This document shows positions 7,623-16,129 of a stretch of DNA of 64,000 nt, piece after piece. Source of the stretch: Palsa-504 sp963844625 (lineage in GTDB: Bacteria; Actinomycetota; Actinomycetes; Streptosporangiales; Streptosporangiaceae). The translations under genes were made by a program, and so were the position numbers. Where the stretch lies: positions 186,001 through 250,000 of the forward strand of contig CAWJPF010000035.1 in assembly GCA_963844625.1 (NCBI GenBank), written 5' to 3'. Under the pieces are notes generated by a model that was given only the letters and a program-made list of their open reading frames with translations, was not told where the DNA came from and did no database searches. Position 1 is the first letter of the stretch. Each line of letters begins with the position of its first letter.

Positions 7623-10600
7623 TTAGCTGATCTGGCGCTGGGCGGACCGGGCGTCGCGCAGCACATACCGCAGCCCATGCTCGTGCGCGAGCCGCGCCGC
7701 CCGGGCCAGCTCTGACCTGGCCTGCTCCCGATGTCCGAGCCGGATGAGGGCGCGGCTGTCGACCACGAGGGCCTCAGCAAGCGTAATCTTCCACGGCTCC
7801 CGCTCCGCTACTTCGAGCAGCGGAGCCAGGACCGACCGCGCGCGCTCCGGGTCTCCGTGGCCAAGCCAGGCCTGCGCCACCGACAGGTAAGCCTCGTACC
7901 CGGATACCCAGGCTCCGCCGGCCGGGATGCTGGCTTGCTCGAGCAGCCCGGCCGCCTCGCCCAGCAGTTGGAGCGATCCGGTCGCCGCGGCCAGCGGAGC
8001 GACGGTTCGCAGCAGGTAGGCCTCGATCCCGGCCTGCCGGGCGGCGGTCACGGCCCGCTCGAACAGGTCAATCGCCCCGTCCCGGTCGCCGGCCGCCAGC
8101 AAGGTGCTGCCCAGCATGGCGCGGGCCGAGGCCTGCCACCAGGTGTGCTCGTGCTGTTCGGTCAGCTCCATGGCCCGGCGCCCCAGCGTTATCGCTTCGT
8201 CCGCGCGGCCGCGCAGCCGGGCCAGCCAGCCCAGGTGCGCGAGGTACCAGGTGCCTTGGCGCGGGTATCCGCCCTGGTGATTGAGCTTGATGGCCGTCTC
8301 GACGGTGGCGGTGGCCTGGTCCAGGTCCGCCGCGGCCACCGACAGGAACGCGGCTTCGAACTCCGCCCACTGCAGCAGGAACGGGTCACCCCGGCGCCGT
8401 AGCAGCGGGTTGAGCTCGGCCAGCACGTCAGCCAGGGCCCTGGTATCGCCGAGATTGAGGTAGGCGGTCTTGAGCCCGTCGAGGCCTGCGGCCAGGGCCT
8501 GGCTGTCCGCGGCGGCACGCCCGGCGGCTACCCCTCGCAGGCCGTAATCGAGCGCCACGTCGAGGCGCAGCTGGTTGGCCGCGATGATCGCGAGGCGAGA
8601 CAGCATGTTCGCCTCGCTGCCCCGGTCGCCCAGTGATTCAGCGATCCGCAGCCCGCTCTCGAGATGGGCCGCGCAGTAGCTGACCGGCAGGCCCCCCGAG
8701 ATCGGGACGTCGCCGCCCAGCTGGCGCAGGGCCAGCATTTCCAGCCGGCGGTCTCCGGCGGCGCGAGCCCCGTCGGCCCCCCGGATCAGGTCGGCGAGCG
8801 CGGCGGCGATGGCGCCCGTCGCCTCGTGCGCACGGCCCCGCACGAGCACGGCGCGGGCGGACACCTCGACGTCACCGACACGTTCGGCCGCATCGAACGC
8901 CTGCGTGGCCAGCGCGGCCGCGTCACTCGCCGCAAACCGGCTCATCGCGTCCTCGGCGGCCCGCAGCCAGGCCCGGGCCGCGCGCTGCCAGTCGCCCGCC
9001 GCCGCGGCGTGGCGTGCCAGCGATTCCGGCTGCCCGGTCAGCAGGTCGGCGGCCCGGCGGTGGTGGGCCAGCCGCGTCGGTGCTGGCGTGCTGGCGTACA
9101 GGGCCTCGCGGATGAGGTCGTTGGCGAACTCGTAATCACGGCCGCTGACCACCAGCAGCCTCGCCTCCAGCGCCTTGTCGCACAATTCGAGCACGGCCGC
9201 GGGCCCGAGGTCGAGCATGACGCCCAGGGCCAGCGGGTCGACGGTGGCGCCGACCACCGATGCCGCCCGGAGCAGGGCTTCCACGGCCTGGCCGGCGCGC
9301 CGGACGCGCGCCTGCACGGCGGTGCGCAGCGTCTCGGGCGCGCCCGCGTCGCCGCTGATCAGCGCACGCAGCACCTCGACGACGAAGAGGGTGTGGCCGC
9401 GCGTCCGCGCCAAGATGCTGTTGGCCAGCTCACCTCGGCCCGCCGCCTGGGCCAGCTCCCTTACCGCCTCCGGGCCGAGCGGTCCTACCTCGACCCGGCT
9501 GGCCACCGGCGCGAGCGCCGTGCCGACCTGGGCGTCGTTTTCCGCGCGGACGGTGACGACGATCAGCAGCCGGGAATCGCCCGCCTGGCGGCCGAGGAAA
9601 TGCATGAGCTCGATCGTCGACTGCCCGGCGTACTGCAGGTCGTCTACGAGAACCAGGACCGGATGGCGTTCGGCCAGCGCGCGCAAGAACGCTCGCACCG
9701 CCTCGAAGGCCCGCCGCCGCTCTACTTCCGGGCTGGCCCGCCAGGGCCCTGGCGGCCCGAGGATGGCCGCGGCCTCGGGTAGCAGCGCCGCGGCGGCCGG
9801 CGCGTACTCGCCCAGCATCTGCCGCAGTTCCTCGGCCGGGGTGCTGGTCACGACGGGCGTGATCGCCTCCACGATCGGCTGGAGGAACAGCGACCGTTCG
9901 GTCTCGTAGCAGCGGGTCCGCAGCACGGTGCCGCCGTCTTCGGCGGCCTCGGCCGCAATGAACTCAGCCAGCGCCGTCTTCCCGATGCCCGCCTCGCCGA
10001 CGACCATGATGAGCTCAGGTTGTCCGCCGACCGCTCGCGCCCACGCGTCCCGCAGGGACCTGATCTCGCCGTCGCGGCCGGCTAGCGTCGGTCCTCGCAG
10101 CGCCCCCCTGGCGGGCGGCCCGCCGGCCCGGCGGCTTGTCGGGCCTCCGCGTCCGCCCGCCGCCCCTCCGCGTCCGCCCGCCGCCCCTCCGCGTCCGCCC
10201 GCCGCCCCTCCGCTTCCGCCCGCGGGACCGATGTCCTCCTCGCGCAGGATCGCCAGATGCAGGTCGCGCGTCTGCTGGGCCGGATCGACGCCAAGTTCCT
10301 CGCTCAGCCGCCGGCGGAGCGACGCATAAGCGGCCAGGGCTTTCGCCTGCTCACCGGCTGCGGTCGAGGCCGACATATACCAGCGGTGAGCCGCCTCATC
10401 GAGCGGGTCGGCGGTAATGGCGGCCTCCGCGTAACCGGCCGCGAGCCGTGGGTCCCCGGTCGTCAGCGCCGCCTCGGCGGCGACGAGGCGGAGGCCGCGC
10501 AGCAGTTCGCGCACCTGCTCGCGGGCCGGATCCGCCCAGCTTGCGTAGTGCTCCTCGCTGATCGCGGTGCCAGCGGACAGCAGCGCGTGGCCGCGCTCGG

Positions 10601-11003
10601 CGGCGGCCAGGGCTACCGCCGGGGCACTGGCCAGCTTGCCTTTGGCGTGATCGCAGAACCGGGCCGCCGCGTCGACGTCGACCATGACGCCGGGGCCGCC
10701 CGCCAGCCGGTACCCCGACCGGCCGCCCTGGATCAGGTCCGTCCCGAGGACCGCGCGGAGCCTGCTGACGAGGGTCGCCACGTTCTGCTCGGGCGCCGCC
10801 GGCGGGCCCCCGGGCCACAAGACGTCGACGATGCGGTCCACGGGGACGAGCGCCGGCCTTTCGACGGCCAGCAGCTTCAGGAGCGTCCGTGACTTCCGGC
10901 TGCCGATTTCTCCGTCGGCCAGCTCGGTACCGTCTCGAATGACGCTGAACGTGCCCGCGAGACGCAGCTCAACTGGTACAGCGCTGACCGCTCCCGTGGG
11001 CAT
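7623..11003 (-). CDS. AfsR/SARP-type regulator: BTAD domain, AAA ATPase and TPR region
   Basis: A 1126-residue multidomain regulator. Residues about 10-95 form an OmpR-like DNA-binding domain (RKSRTLLKLLAVE, RLRAVLGTDLIQ). Residues about 100-250 are the bacterial transcriptional activation domain. A glycine-rich linker of three 7-residue repeats follows, then an AAA/STAND ATPase with Walker A GEAGIGKTAL and Walker B VLVLVDDLQ. The C-terminal half is helical TPR-like repeats. Such proteins activate specialised-metabolism genes in actinomycetes. I placed the start at ATG 11003, with GGGGAG just upstream, rather than GTG 11015. It sits 30 bp downstream of a glutamine amidotransferase gene on the same strand. 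No biosynthetic cluster is visible, so its targets are open. Confidence 0.88.
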   Translation of the reverse strand: MPTGAVSAVPVELRLAGTFSVIRDGTELADGEIGSRKSRTLLKLLAVERPALVPVDRIVDVLWPGGPPAAPEQNVATLVSRLRAVLGTDLIQGGRSGYRLAGGPGVMVDVDAAARFCDHAKGKLASAPAVALAAAERGHALLSAGTAISEEHYASWADPAREQVRELLRGLRLVAAEAALTTGDPRLAAGYAEAAITADPLDEAAHRWYMSASTAAGEQAKALAAYASLRRRLSEELGVDPAQQTRDLHLAILREEDIGPAGGSGGAAGGRGGAAGGRGGAAGGRGGPTSRRAGGPPARGALRGPTLAGRDGEIRSLRDAWARAVGGQPELIMVVGEAGIGKTALAEFIAAEAAEDGGTVLRTRCYETERSLFLQPIVEAITPVVTSTPAEELRQMLGEYAPAAAALLPEAAAILGPPGPWRASPEVERRRAFEAVRAFLRALAERHPVLVLVDDLQYAGQSTIELMHFLGRQAGDSRLLIVVTVRAENDAQVGTALAPVASRVEVGPLGPEAVRELAQAAGRGELANSILARTRGHTLFVVEVLRALISGDAGAPETLRTAVQARVRRAGQAVEALLRAASVVGATVDPLALGVMLDLGPAAVLELCDKALEARLLVVSGRDYEFANDLIREALYASTPAPTRLAHHRRAADLLTGQPESLARHAAAAGDWQRAARAWLRAAEDAMSRFAASDAAALATQAFDAAERVGDVEVSARAVLVRGRAHEATGAIAAALADLIRGADGARAAGDRRLEMLALRQLGGDVPISGGLPVSYCAAHLESGLRIAESLGDRGSEANMLSRLAIIAANQLRLDVALDYGLRGVAAGRAAADSQALAAGLDGLKTAYLNLGDTRALADVLAELNPLLRRRGDPFLLQWAEFEAAFLSVAAADLDQATATVETAIKLNHQGGYPRQGTWYLAHLGWLARLRGRADEAITLGRRAMELTEQHEHTWWQASARAMLGSTLLAAGDRDGAIDLFERAVTAARQAGIEAYLLRTVAPLAAATGSLQLLGEAAGLLEQASIPAGGAWVSGYEAYLSVAQAWLGHGDPERARSVLAPLLEVAEREPWKITLAEALVVDSRALIRLGHREQARSELARAARLAHEHGLRYVLRDARSAQRQIS
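10150..10212 (-). repeat. Three perfect 21-bp repeats in the SARP linker
   Basis: Three exact copies of a 21-bp unit (first copy 10150-10170, plus-strand start CGTCCGCCCGCC) lie in the coding sequence between the BTAD and ATPase domains. They encode a glycine/alanine/arginine heptapeptide (GGAAGGR type) in tandem. Copy changes keep the frame and would change only linker length. Confidence 0.9.
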
Positions 11004-11033
11004 ATGACTCCCCACGAGCCTTTCTTACGCTGG

Positions 11034-11822
11034 TCAGCCGCGTCGTGCAAGAGATTCCTGGCCTGGCCCGGGTTCGCCCTCGGCCGGGCCGGGGTGCGCA
11101 TAGCGCTCAATGAACCGGCGCAAGATGACCGGCGGCCAGGTGACGTTGCTGCGGCGGGCCTGCACCTTGATGTCGTCGGCCTGGTCCGGGTCGAAGTACC
11201 CGGCGTGCTTGTAGACGTCGACCCTGGTGGACATGCCGTCCGCGTCGAGCTCGGCGTGGAACTGGGTGGCGTAGACGTTCGAGCCGACCCGGAAGATCTG
11301 TATCGGGCAGCCCTGCGAGCTGGCCAGCAGGACGGCATGGCCGGGCAGGCGGCTGATCGCCTCCTTGTGACCGGTGAAGGCGTCGAACGTGACGGGCAGC
11401 CCGCGCAGCAGCGGATCACGCTGCCCCTCGGCGGTGAGGGTGACCTGGACGGTTCCGACCGGTTCGGCGAAGCGCCGGTCGAGCACCGCGCCCTGGTGGC
11501 GGCCGAGCGCCCCGATGCCGTAGCAGGCGCCCAGGAACGGGAAGTCGGCGCTGACCACCTCATCGAGCAGCCGCACCAGGTCGGCTTCGACTCGTCGCTG
11601 GACGGCAGACTTCCGCGGCTCGGGATCGGTGAAGTTGAACGGGCCGCCGCCGACCAGGATCCCCGACCAGTCCCGCAGGTCGACGTCGCCGAGCGCCCGC
11701 TGCTCCAGCCGTATCCGCCGCAACTCGTTCTCGGCCAGCCCGGCGAAAGTCAGGAACGAGGCGTACTCGTTATCGGCCGCGGCATCGTCGGCCCGGATGG
11801 CCAGCAGCAAGAACGGTTTCAC
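11034..11822 (-). CDS. Class I glutamine amidotransferase (GMP synthase-like)
   Basis: A 262-residue stand-alone class I glutamine amidotransferase-like protein. The nucleophile elbow FLGACYGIGALG places Cys100, and ATQFHAELD gives His189 and Glu191, so the Cys-His-Glu triad is complete. The N-terminal VGGGPFNF forms the oxyanion region. Related proteins are annotated GMP synthase-like amidotransferase, and some act in gamma-glutamyl cleavage or specialised metabolism. No synthetase partner is adjacent. The start is a GTG at 11822 (VKPFLLLAIRADD). The frame is open to 11933, but those residues overlap the divergent gene at 11908. It heads the five-gene minus-strand run that includes the SARP regulator. 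Confidence 0.78.
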   Translation of the reverse strand: MKPFLLLAIRADDAAADNEYASFLTFAGLAENELRRIRLEQRALGDVDLRDWSGILVGGGPFNFTDPEPRKSAVQRRVEADLVRLLDEVVSADFPFLGACYGIGALGRHQGAVLDRRFAEPVGTVQVTLTAEGQRDPLLRGLPVTFDAFTGHKEAISRLPGHAVLLASSQGCPIQIFRVGSNVYATQFHAELDADGMSTRVDVYKHAGYFDPDQADDIKVQARRSNVTWPPVILRRFIERYAHPGPAEGEPGPGQESLARRG

Positions 11823-11907
11823 CCCATCACCATAGTGATCCCGCGCCGGCGTCCGAACCGGTCCCGTAGGCTCGGCCACAGGAAGGCTACAGCGAGGGGA
11901 GAACGCG

Positions 11908-12138
11908 GTGGATCTCGAAGAGGCTCTAGCCAAGGTCGCGGAGCTCAGCCGGGAAGAACTGCATATCGTGCGTAAGCGGGCCGAGGAGAAGACAGCCGCC
12001 CGCGAACACGGCCATGACTTCCACGAGATGCGACGCGCGGCCGACCGGCTGGACCATTACGCGCACGTGCTCCGGCGGCTCCACGATAACGAACTCGGCC
12101 AGGACTGGCGGCACGAGAGCCTGAGCGACAGAGCCTGA
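11908..12138 (+). CDS. Small charged hypothetical protein
   Basis: A 76-residue, strongly helical, charged protein starting with GTG (MDLEEALAKVAELSREELHI) and preceded by a clear GGGGAGA box six bases upstream. It has many Glu, Arg and His residues, no hydrophobic segment and no cysteine, so it is probably cytosolic. I do not recognise a family. It is divergent from the glutamine amidotransferase gene (86-bp gap), so the two may share a regulatory region. Its 3' end lies in a degenerate tandem repeat crossing the stop codon, and a long hairpin follows. Confidence 0.6.
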   Translation: MDLEEALAKVAELSREELHIVRKRAEEKTAAREHGHDFHEMRRAADRLDHYAHVLRRLHDNELGQDWRHESLSDRA

Positions 12139-12175
12139 CGAACGACAGAACCTGATCTGAACGACAAAGCCTGAG
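12123..12175 (+). repeat. Three degenerate 17-19-bp repeats across a stop codon
   Basis: Three related units run over the end of the small gene: GAGCGACAGAGCCTGAC (12123), GAACGACAGAACCTGATCT (12140) and GAACGACAAAGCCTGAG (12159). The gene's TGA (12136-12138) lies at the end of the first copy. Confidence 0.65.
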
Positions 12176-12228
12176 CGGCAGCGGCGCTCGATCCATCCAG
12201 CGCACTTTCGCAAAGACTCGCGAGTGTA

Positions 12229-12276
12229 ATGGTTGCGGCACCCTGCACCATAGTGTGTGTAGGGTGCTGCAACCAT
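12229..12276 (+). terminator. 20-bp-arm inverted repeat between convergent genes
   Basis: The arms 12229-12248 (starting ATGGTTGCGGCACC) and 12257-12276 (ending GGTGCTGCAACCAT) are inverted copies separated by eight bases. The only two differences become G:U pairs in plus-strand RNA, so the transcript would fold into a 20-bp stem. No U tract follows. It lies between the convergent small gene and the DUF998 gene. A terminator is the simplest reading; an operator or an RNA processing element is possible. Confidence 0.6.
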
Positions 12277-12393
12277 ACATTCCGTCACTGCCCGGAATAT
12301 GCCGCTATGGGAGTAAATTTACCGGTATGGGAACCGCGGCGTTTGGGAACCGTGGCGTCCCGCTGTTCACACGGCATGACCTCAGCTACAACG

Positions 12394-13041
12394 TCAACCT
12401 ACGTAACGCATCTCAGGCGTCCGGATCAACCGCACGGCGATAGCGGCGATAACGGCGAGAGGGATACTGACGGCCACCCGCTGCAGCACGCCTGCGCCGG
12501 GTGCGGAAGTGTCGGCGGCGAACGTGATCACCGTCCCAGCAGTGGCCGCAGCGCTGATCAGCAACCACGGCTGCCATGCCATCCACTCTAGTCTCCCTGG
12601 ATCACGCCCGAACCGCGCTGCCAGCAGCAGCTGGGCCAGCACGAGATCCACGTAGATCACCGCGCTGATCATGTCGTGCGCGTGGTTATGCCACGAGACG
12701 CTCCCCGAGGTGAGCAGCATGCGGTCACGGCGCAGCAGGGCGGCCGCCATCGCCAAGAACCCCGCGCCCTGGATGAGCCTCGGCGCCGGGCCCGCGAGAC
12801 CGCGCCCGCCGAGGGCATCGTGCAGCGCCGCCCCAAACGCCACGCCGCACCCGCCGAGGGCCAGGAATCCGGCGATCAGGATCCACGGATCCCTGGCGTC
12901 GGGTGCCGCGAGCCCGCTGATCTGTATGTCGACGGCCCGGTGGCCGGGCTGGCGCAGCGAGCTGACGATCCACGCGCCAGTGAAGATCACGGGTCCGGCG
13001 ATCCCCGCCGCCGCGCAGACCCGCGCCGCCGTGTCTTTCAC
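12394..13041 (-). CDS. DUF998 family membrane protein
   Basis: A 215-residue integral membrane protein with about six hydrophobic segments. The opening CAAAGIAGPVIFTGAWIVSS and the internal segment VSWHNHAHDMISAVIYVDLV resemble the DUF998 family, whose members have conserved histidines near the membrane face. The function of the family is not established. The start is a GTG at 13041. It is convergent with the small gene at 11908 and divergent from the coxL-like gene, with 317 bp between. No obvious functional partner is adjacent. Confidence 0.7.
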   Translation of the reverse strand: MKDTAARVCAAAGIAGPVIFTGAWIVSSLRQPGHRAVDIQISGLAAPDARDPWILIAGFLALGGCGVAFGAALHDALGGRGLAGPAPRLIQGAGFLAMAAALLRRDRMLLTSGSVSWHNHAHDMISAVIYVDLVLAQLLLAARFGRDPGRLEWMAWQPWLLISAAATAGTVITFAADTSAPGAGVLQRVAVSIPLAVIAAIAVRLIRTPEMRYVG

Positions 13042-13358
13042 GGCAGCTCACGCAGACGGGCGGTCCAGTTCGCGGCAGGCAGCATGGATTGAACGTTAAC
13101 TCATTGTGGCCAGCCCTGACCCTAACCTCCAGTCTGGACCAACCTAACCGAAACTAAATCCGACTAAACCAGGCTGGCCTGCTTTGGCGTGCTGCCTGCG
13201 AGGTCATTCATATGTTCCCCAGGCGCCCCGGCCGGTCCCGTATTTCGGGAAAACGTCCGCTGCAGTGTAGTTTCGCTGGCGTAGGCCCACGGGCCAGCGC
13301 CCGACGGGTCAGCGCCCGACGGGCCAGCGCCAGACGGGCCAGCAGCTGCGGAGGTTAG
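13042..13358. other. Intergenic region upstream of the CoxL operon
   Basis: No credible gene. The left half is relatively AT-rich and holds spaced TAAC/TAAA-type words (ACCAACCTAACCG, AACTAAATCC at about 13137-13168), the most likely promoter zone for the divergent genes. The right half carries 15-bp GC-rich tandem repeats ending just before the CGGAGG ribosome binding site of the coxL-like gene. Confidence 0.6.
13291..13345 (+). repeat. About 3.7 copies of a 15-bp repeat upstream of coxL-like gene
   Basis: Near-identical units GGGCCAGCGCCCGAC (13291), GGGTCAGCGCCCGAC (13306), GGGCCAGCGCCAGAC (13321) and a partial unit (13336-13345) end eight bases before CGGAGG. They would lie in the leader of the coxL-like mRNA. 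Confidence 0.85.
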
Positions 13359-15665
13359 ATGAGCATTCTGGGTACCCGGGTGATACGGACGGAAGATCCG
13401 CGCCTGCTGACGGCCGGCGGAGTTTACGTTGACGACCTGCGCACACCAGAACTAGTCGGCGCCGCGCGGGTCACGTTCGTCCGCAGTCCGGTCGCGCACG
13501 CGCGCATCACCGGTATCGACACCAAGGAAGCCAGCCAGGAGCCGGGTGTGATCGCGGTGCTGACCATCCGCGACATGGACGACCTGACGCCGCCGCCGGA
13601 TACTGGCGAGGCAGGCAGCGGCGAAGGTCCGGTGCCACTGGGCGGCCCGTGGTCCGAGCCGCTGCTGGCCGTGGACACGGTGCGGTTTGTCGGCGAGCCA
13701 GTCGCGGTCGTCATCACCGACCGCCGCTACCAGGGTGAGGACGCCGCCGACCTGGTCAGCGTGGACTACGAGCCGCTGCCCGCGGTGGTGGGACCCGTGG
13801 CCGCCGTCGCAGACGAGTCGCTGCTGTTCCCCAAGGCAGGCACCAACATCGCGGCTATGAAGCCGGTATCGGCCGATGACGCCCCGTTCGATGCCTGCGA
13901 GGTGGTCGTCGAGCAGGACATCGTCAACCAGCGGGTCGCCTGCCTGCCGATGGAGGGCCGCGCGACCGCGGCCACCTACCAAGGCGGCAAGCTGACCGTC
14001 TGGCACAGCTCCCAGAACGCGCAGCTGTGCCGCATGATCTTGTGCGGCGCGCTGGGCATGACCCCGGACCAGATCCGCGTGGTGGTGCCCGACGTGGGCG
14101 GCGGCTTCGGCGCCAAGGTCGGCATCGACCGCGACGCGCTCATCGTCGCCTGGGCGGCCAGGAAACTTGGCCGGTCGCTGACCTGGACCGAGACGCGCAG
14201 CGAGAACCTGGTCGGCATGACCCAGGGCCGCGCCCAGCTGCAGCACGTCAAGATCGGCGGCAACCGGGACGGCCGGATCCTGGCCTACCGGATCGACGTC
14301 ATCCAGGACACCGGCGCCTTCCCGCGCATGGGCGGCTTCCTGCCCGGACTGACCTGCCTGATGGCGCCCGGCGTCTACGACATCCCCGAGGTCCAGACCG
14401 GGTTCCGGGTGGCGGTCAGCAACGCCACCCCGATCAGCGCCTACCGCGGCGCCGGACGGCCCGAAGCCGCGGCCGCCATCGAGCGGGCGGTCGACCTGTT
14501 CGCCGCGGAGATCGGCATGGACCCGGCGGAGGTGCGGCGGCGTAACTTCATCGCCCCCGACCAGTTCCCCTTCCAGACCAAGACCGGCGCCATGTACGAC
14601 AGCGGCCGGTACGCCGAGGCGCTGGACAAGGTCCTGGCCGCGTCGGGCTACGCCGAGCTCCGCCAGGAACAGGAGCGCAGGCGAGCCCGCGGCGACGTCA
14701 CGCAGCTCGGCATTGGGGTCTCGGTGTTCGTCGAGATCACCGCGGCCGACGCCGCCGCCGGCGAGACCGCCAAGCTCGAGGTGTCAGACGACGGCACCGC
14801 GACCGTCTACACCGGCAGCTCGCCCCACGGTCAGGGCCACAACACCGCGTGGGCGATGCTGGTGCAGGACGAGCTGGGCATCCCGATGGACCGGGTCACG
14901 GTCATCCACGGCGACACCGACCTGATCCCCGTCGGCGTCGGCACCTACGCCTCCCGCTCCCTGCAACTCGGCGGGTCCGCCGTGCATAAGGCGGCGATCG
15001 AGGTCAAGGACGAGGCCCGCCGCCAGGCCGCGGACATGCTCGAGGCCGCCGAAGCCAACGTGGTCCTGGACACCGCGACCGGCTTGTGGCAGGTCCGGGG
15101 CGACCCGGATACCGCGCTCGCCTGGGGCCAGGTCGCGGGCCATACCAGCGGCGGCAGCCTGATCGCCGACGTGAGCTTCACCGCAGACATGCCCACCTTC
15201 CCGTTCGGGGCGCACCTTTCCCTGGTGGAAGTGGACACGGAAACCGGCAAGGTGACACTGCTGCGGCACGTGACCGTGGACGACGCCGGCCCCGTACTCA
15301 ACCCGGTGCTCGCCGAGGGCCAGCGGCACGGCGGTATCGCCCAGGGCGCGGCTCAGGCGCTGCTCGAAGAGGTGCTCTACGACGCCGACGGGAACCCGCT
15401 GACCTCGACGCTCGCGGACTACGCCGCCATCACCGCGGCCGAACTGCCCAGCTACGAGCTGCTGGACAGCGAGACGCCGACCACGCTGAACCCGCTCGGC
15501 GTCAAGGGCATCGGCGAGGCAGGGACGATCGGCGCGACCCCGGCGATCCAGAATGCCGTCATCGACGCCGTCGCCCATCTCGGCATCAGGCACATCGACA
15601 TGCCGACCACCCCCCAGCGGGTGTGGTCGGCGATCAACCAGGCGCAGAAAGCGAGTCACGAGTGA
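13359..15665 (+). CDS. Molybdenum hydroxylase large subunit, form-II CoxL-like
   Basis: A 768-residue molybdopterin-binding subunit of the xanthine oxidase/CO dehydrogenase family. It opens LGTRVIRTEDPRLLTAGG, binds the cofactor through segments such as VPDVGGGFGAKVG near residue 248, and ends with KGIGEAGTIGATPA holding the catalytic Glu near residue 718. The active-site loop reads AYRGAGR near residue 361. This is the signature of form-II enzymes (BMS); form-I CO dehydrogenase has AYxCSFR. True CO oxidation is thus unlikely, and the substrate may be another aldehyde or heterocycle. Start: ATG preceded by CGGAGG. The small and FAD subunits follow with GTGA overlaps (order L-S-M). Confidence 0.9.
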   Translation: MSILGTRVIRTEDPRLLTAGGVYVDDLRTPELVGAARVTFVRSPVAHARITGIDTKEASQEPGVIAVLTIRDMDDLTPPPDTGEAGSGEGPVPLGGPWSEPLLAVDTVRFVGEPVAVVITDRRYQGEDAADLVSVDYEPLPAVVGPVAAVADESLLFPKAGTNIAAMKPVSADDAPFDACEVVVEQDIVNQRVACLPMEGRATAATYQGGKLTVWHSSQNAQLCRMILCGALGMTPDQIRVVVPDVGGGFGAKVGIDRDALIVAWAARKLGRSLTWTETRSENLVGMTQGRAQLQHVKIGGNRDGRILAYRIDVIQDTGAFPRMGGFLPGLTCLMAPGVYDIPEVQTGFRVAVSNATPISAYRGAGRPEAAAAIERAVDLFAAEIGMDPAEVRRRNFIAPDQFPFQTKTGAMYDSGRYAEALDKVLAASGYAELRQEQERRRARGDVTQLGIGVSVFVEITAADAAAGETAKLEVSDDGTATVYTGSSPHGQGHNTAWAMLVQDELGIPMDRVTVIHGDTDLIPVGVGTYASRSLQLGGSAVHKAAIEVKDEARRQAADMLEAAEANVVLDTATGLWQVRGDPDTALAWGQVAGHTSGGSLIADVSFTADMPTFPFGAHLSLVEVDTETGKVTLLRHVTVDDAGPVLNPVLAEGQRHGGIAQGAAQALLEEVLYDADGNPLTSTLADYAAITAAELPSYELLDSETPTTLNPLGVKGIGEAGTIGATPAIQNAVIDAVAHLGIRHIDMPTTPQRVWSAINQAQKASHE

Positions 15666-16129
15666 AGGTGGACCTGACGGTCAACGGCAACAGCATCACC
15701 GCGGACGTCGAGGATCGCATGCTCCTCGTGCACTTCCTGCGCGACGTGGCCAACCTGACCGCGACGAACGTGGGCTGCGACACCACCTCGTGCGGCGCCT
15801 GCACGGTGCTGCTCGACGGCGAGTCGGTCAAGTCGTGCACGGTGCTCGCCGCCCAGGCCAGCGGACGTGAGATCACCACCGTGGAGGGACTCGCCCGCAA
15901 CGGCGAGATGCACCCCGTGCAACGCGCGTTCCACGAGGAGCACGGGCTGCAGTGCGGGTTCTGCACGCCGGGCATGGTGATGGCGATCGTCTCGCTGCTC
16001 AAGGAGAACCCGCATCCCACCGAGGAGCAGGTGCGGACGGGCCTGGAAGGCAACCTGTGCCGGTGCACCGGTTACCACAACATCGTCAGGGCGGCGCTGG
16101 CCGCCGCGGACGCGGAGGTACCGGCGTGA
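15662..16129 (+). CDS. Molybdenum hydroxylase [2Fe-2S] small subunit, CoxS-like
   Basis: A 155-residue electron-transfer subunit with two [2Fe-2S] clusters. The plant-ferredoxin-like half has Cys39, Cys44, Cys47 and Cys59 (GCDTTSCGACTVLLDG). The C-terminal helical half has LQCGFCTPGM and NLCRCTGYHNIV. All eight expected cysteines are present. It starts at a GTG overlapping the coxL-like stop (GTGA at 15662-15665) and its own stop overlaps the next GTG. It carries electrons from the Mo site in the large subunit to FAD in the medium subunit; cytosolic or membrane-peripheral location is expected from the family. Confidence 0.93.
   Translation: MKVDLTVNGNSITADVEDRMLLVHFLRDVANLTATNVGCDTTSCGACTVLLDGESVKSCTVLAAQASGREITTVEGLARNGEMHPVQRAFHEEHGLQCGFCTPGMVMAIVSLLKENPHPTEEQVRTGLEGNLCRCTGYHNIVRAALAAADAEVPA

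Noticed and set aside
8664..9782. 372-codon plus-strand frame inside the SARP gene
   Set aside because: Antisense shadow of a well-supported multidomain regulator; no domain and no ribosome binding site.
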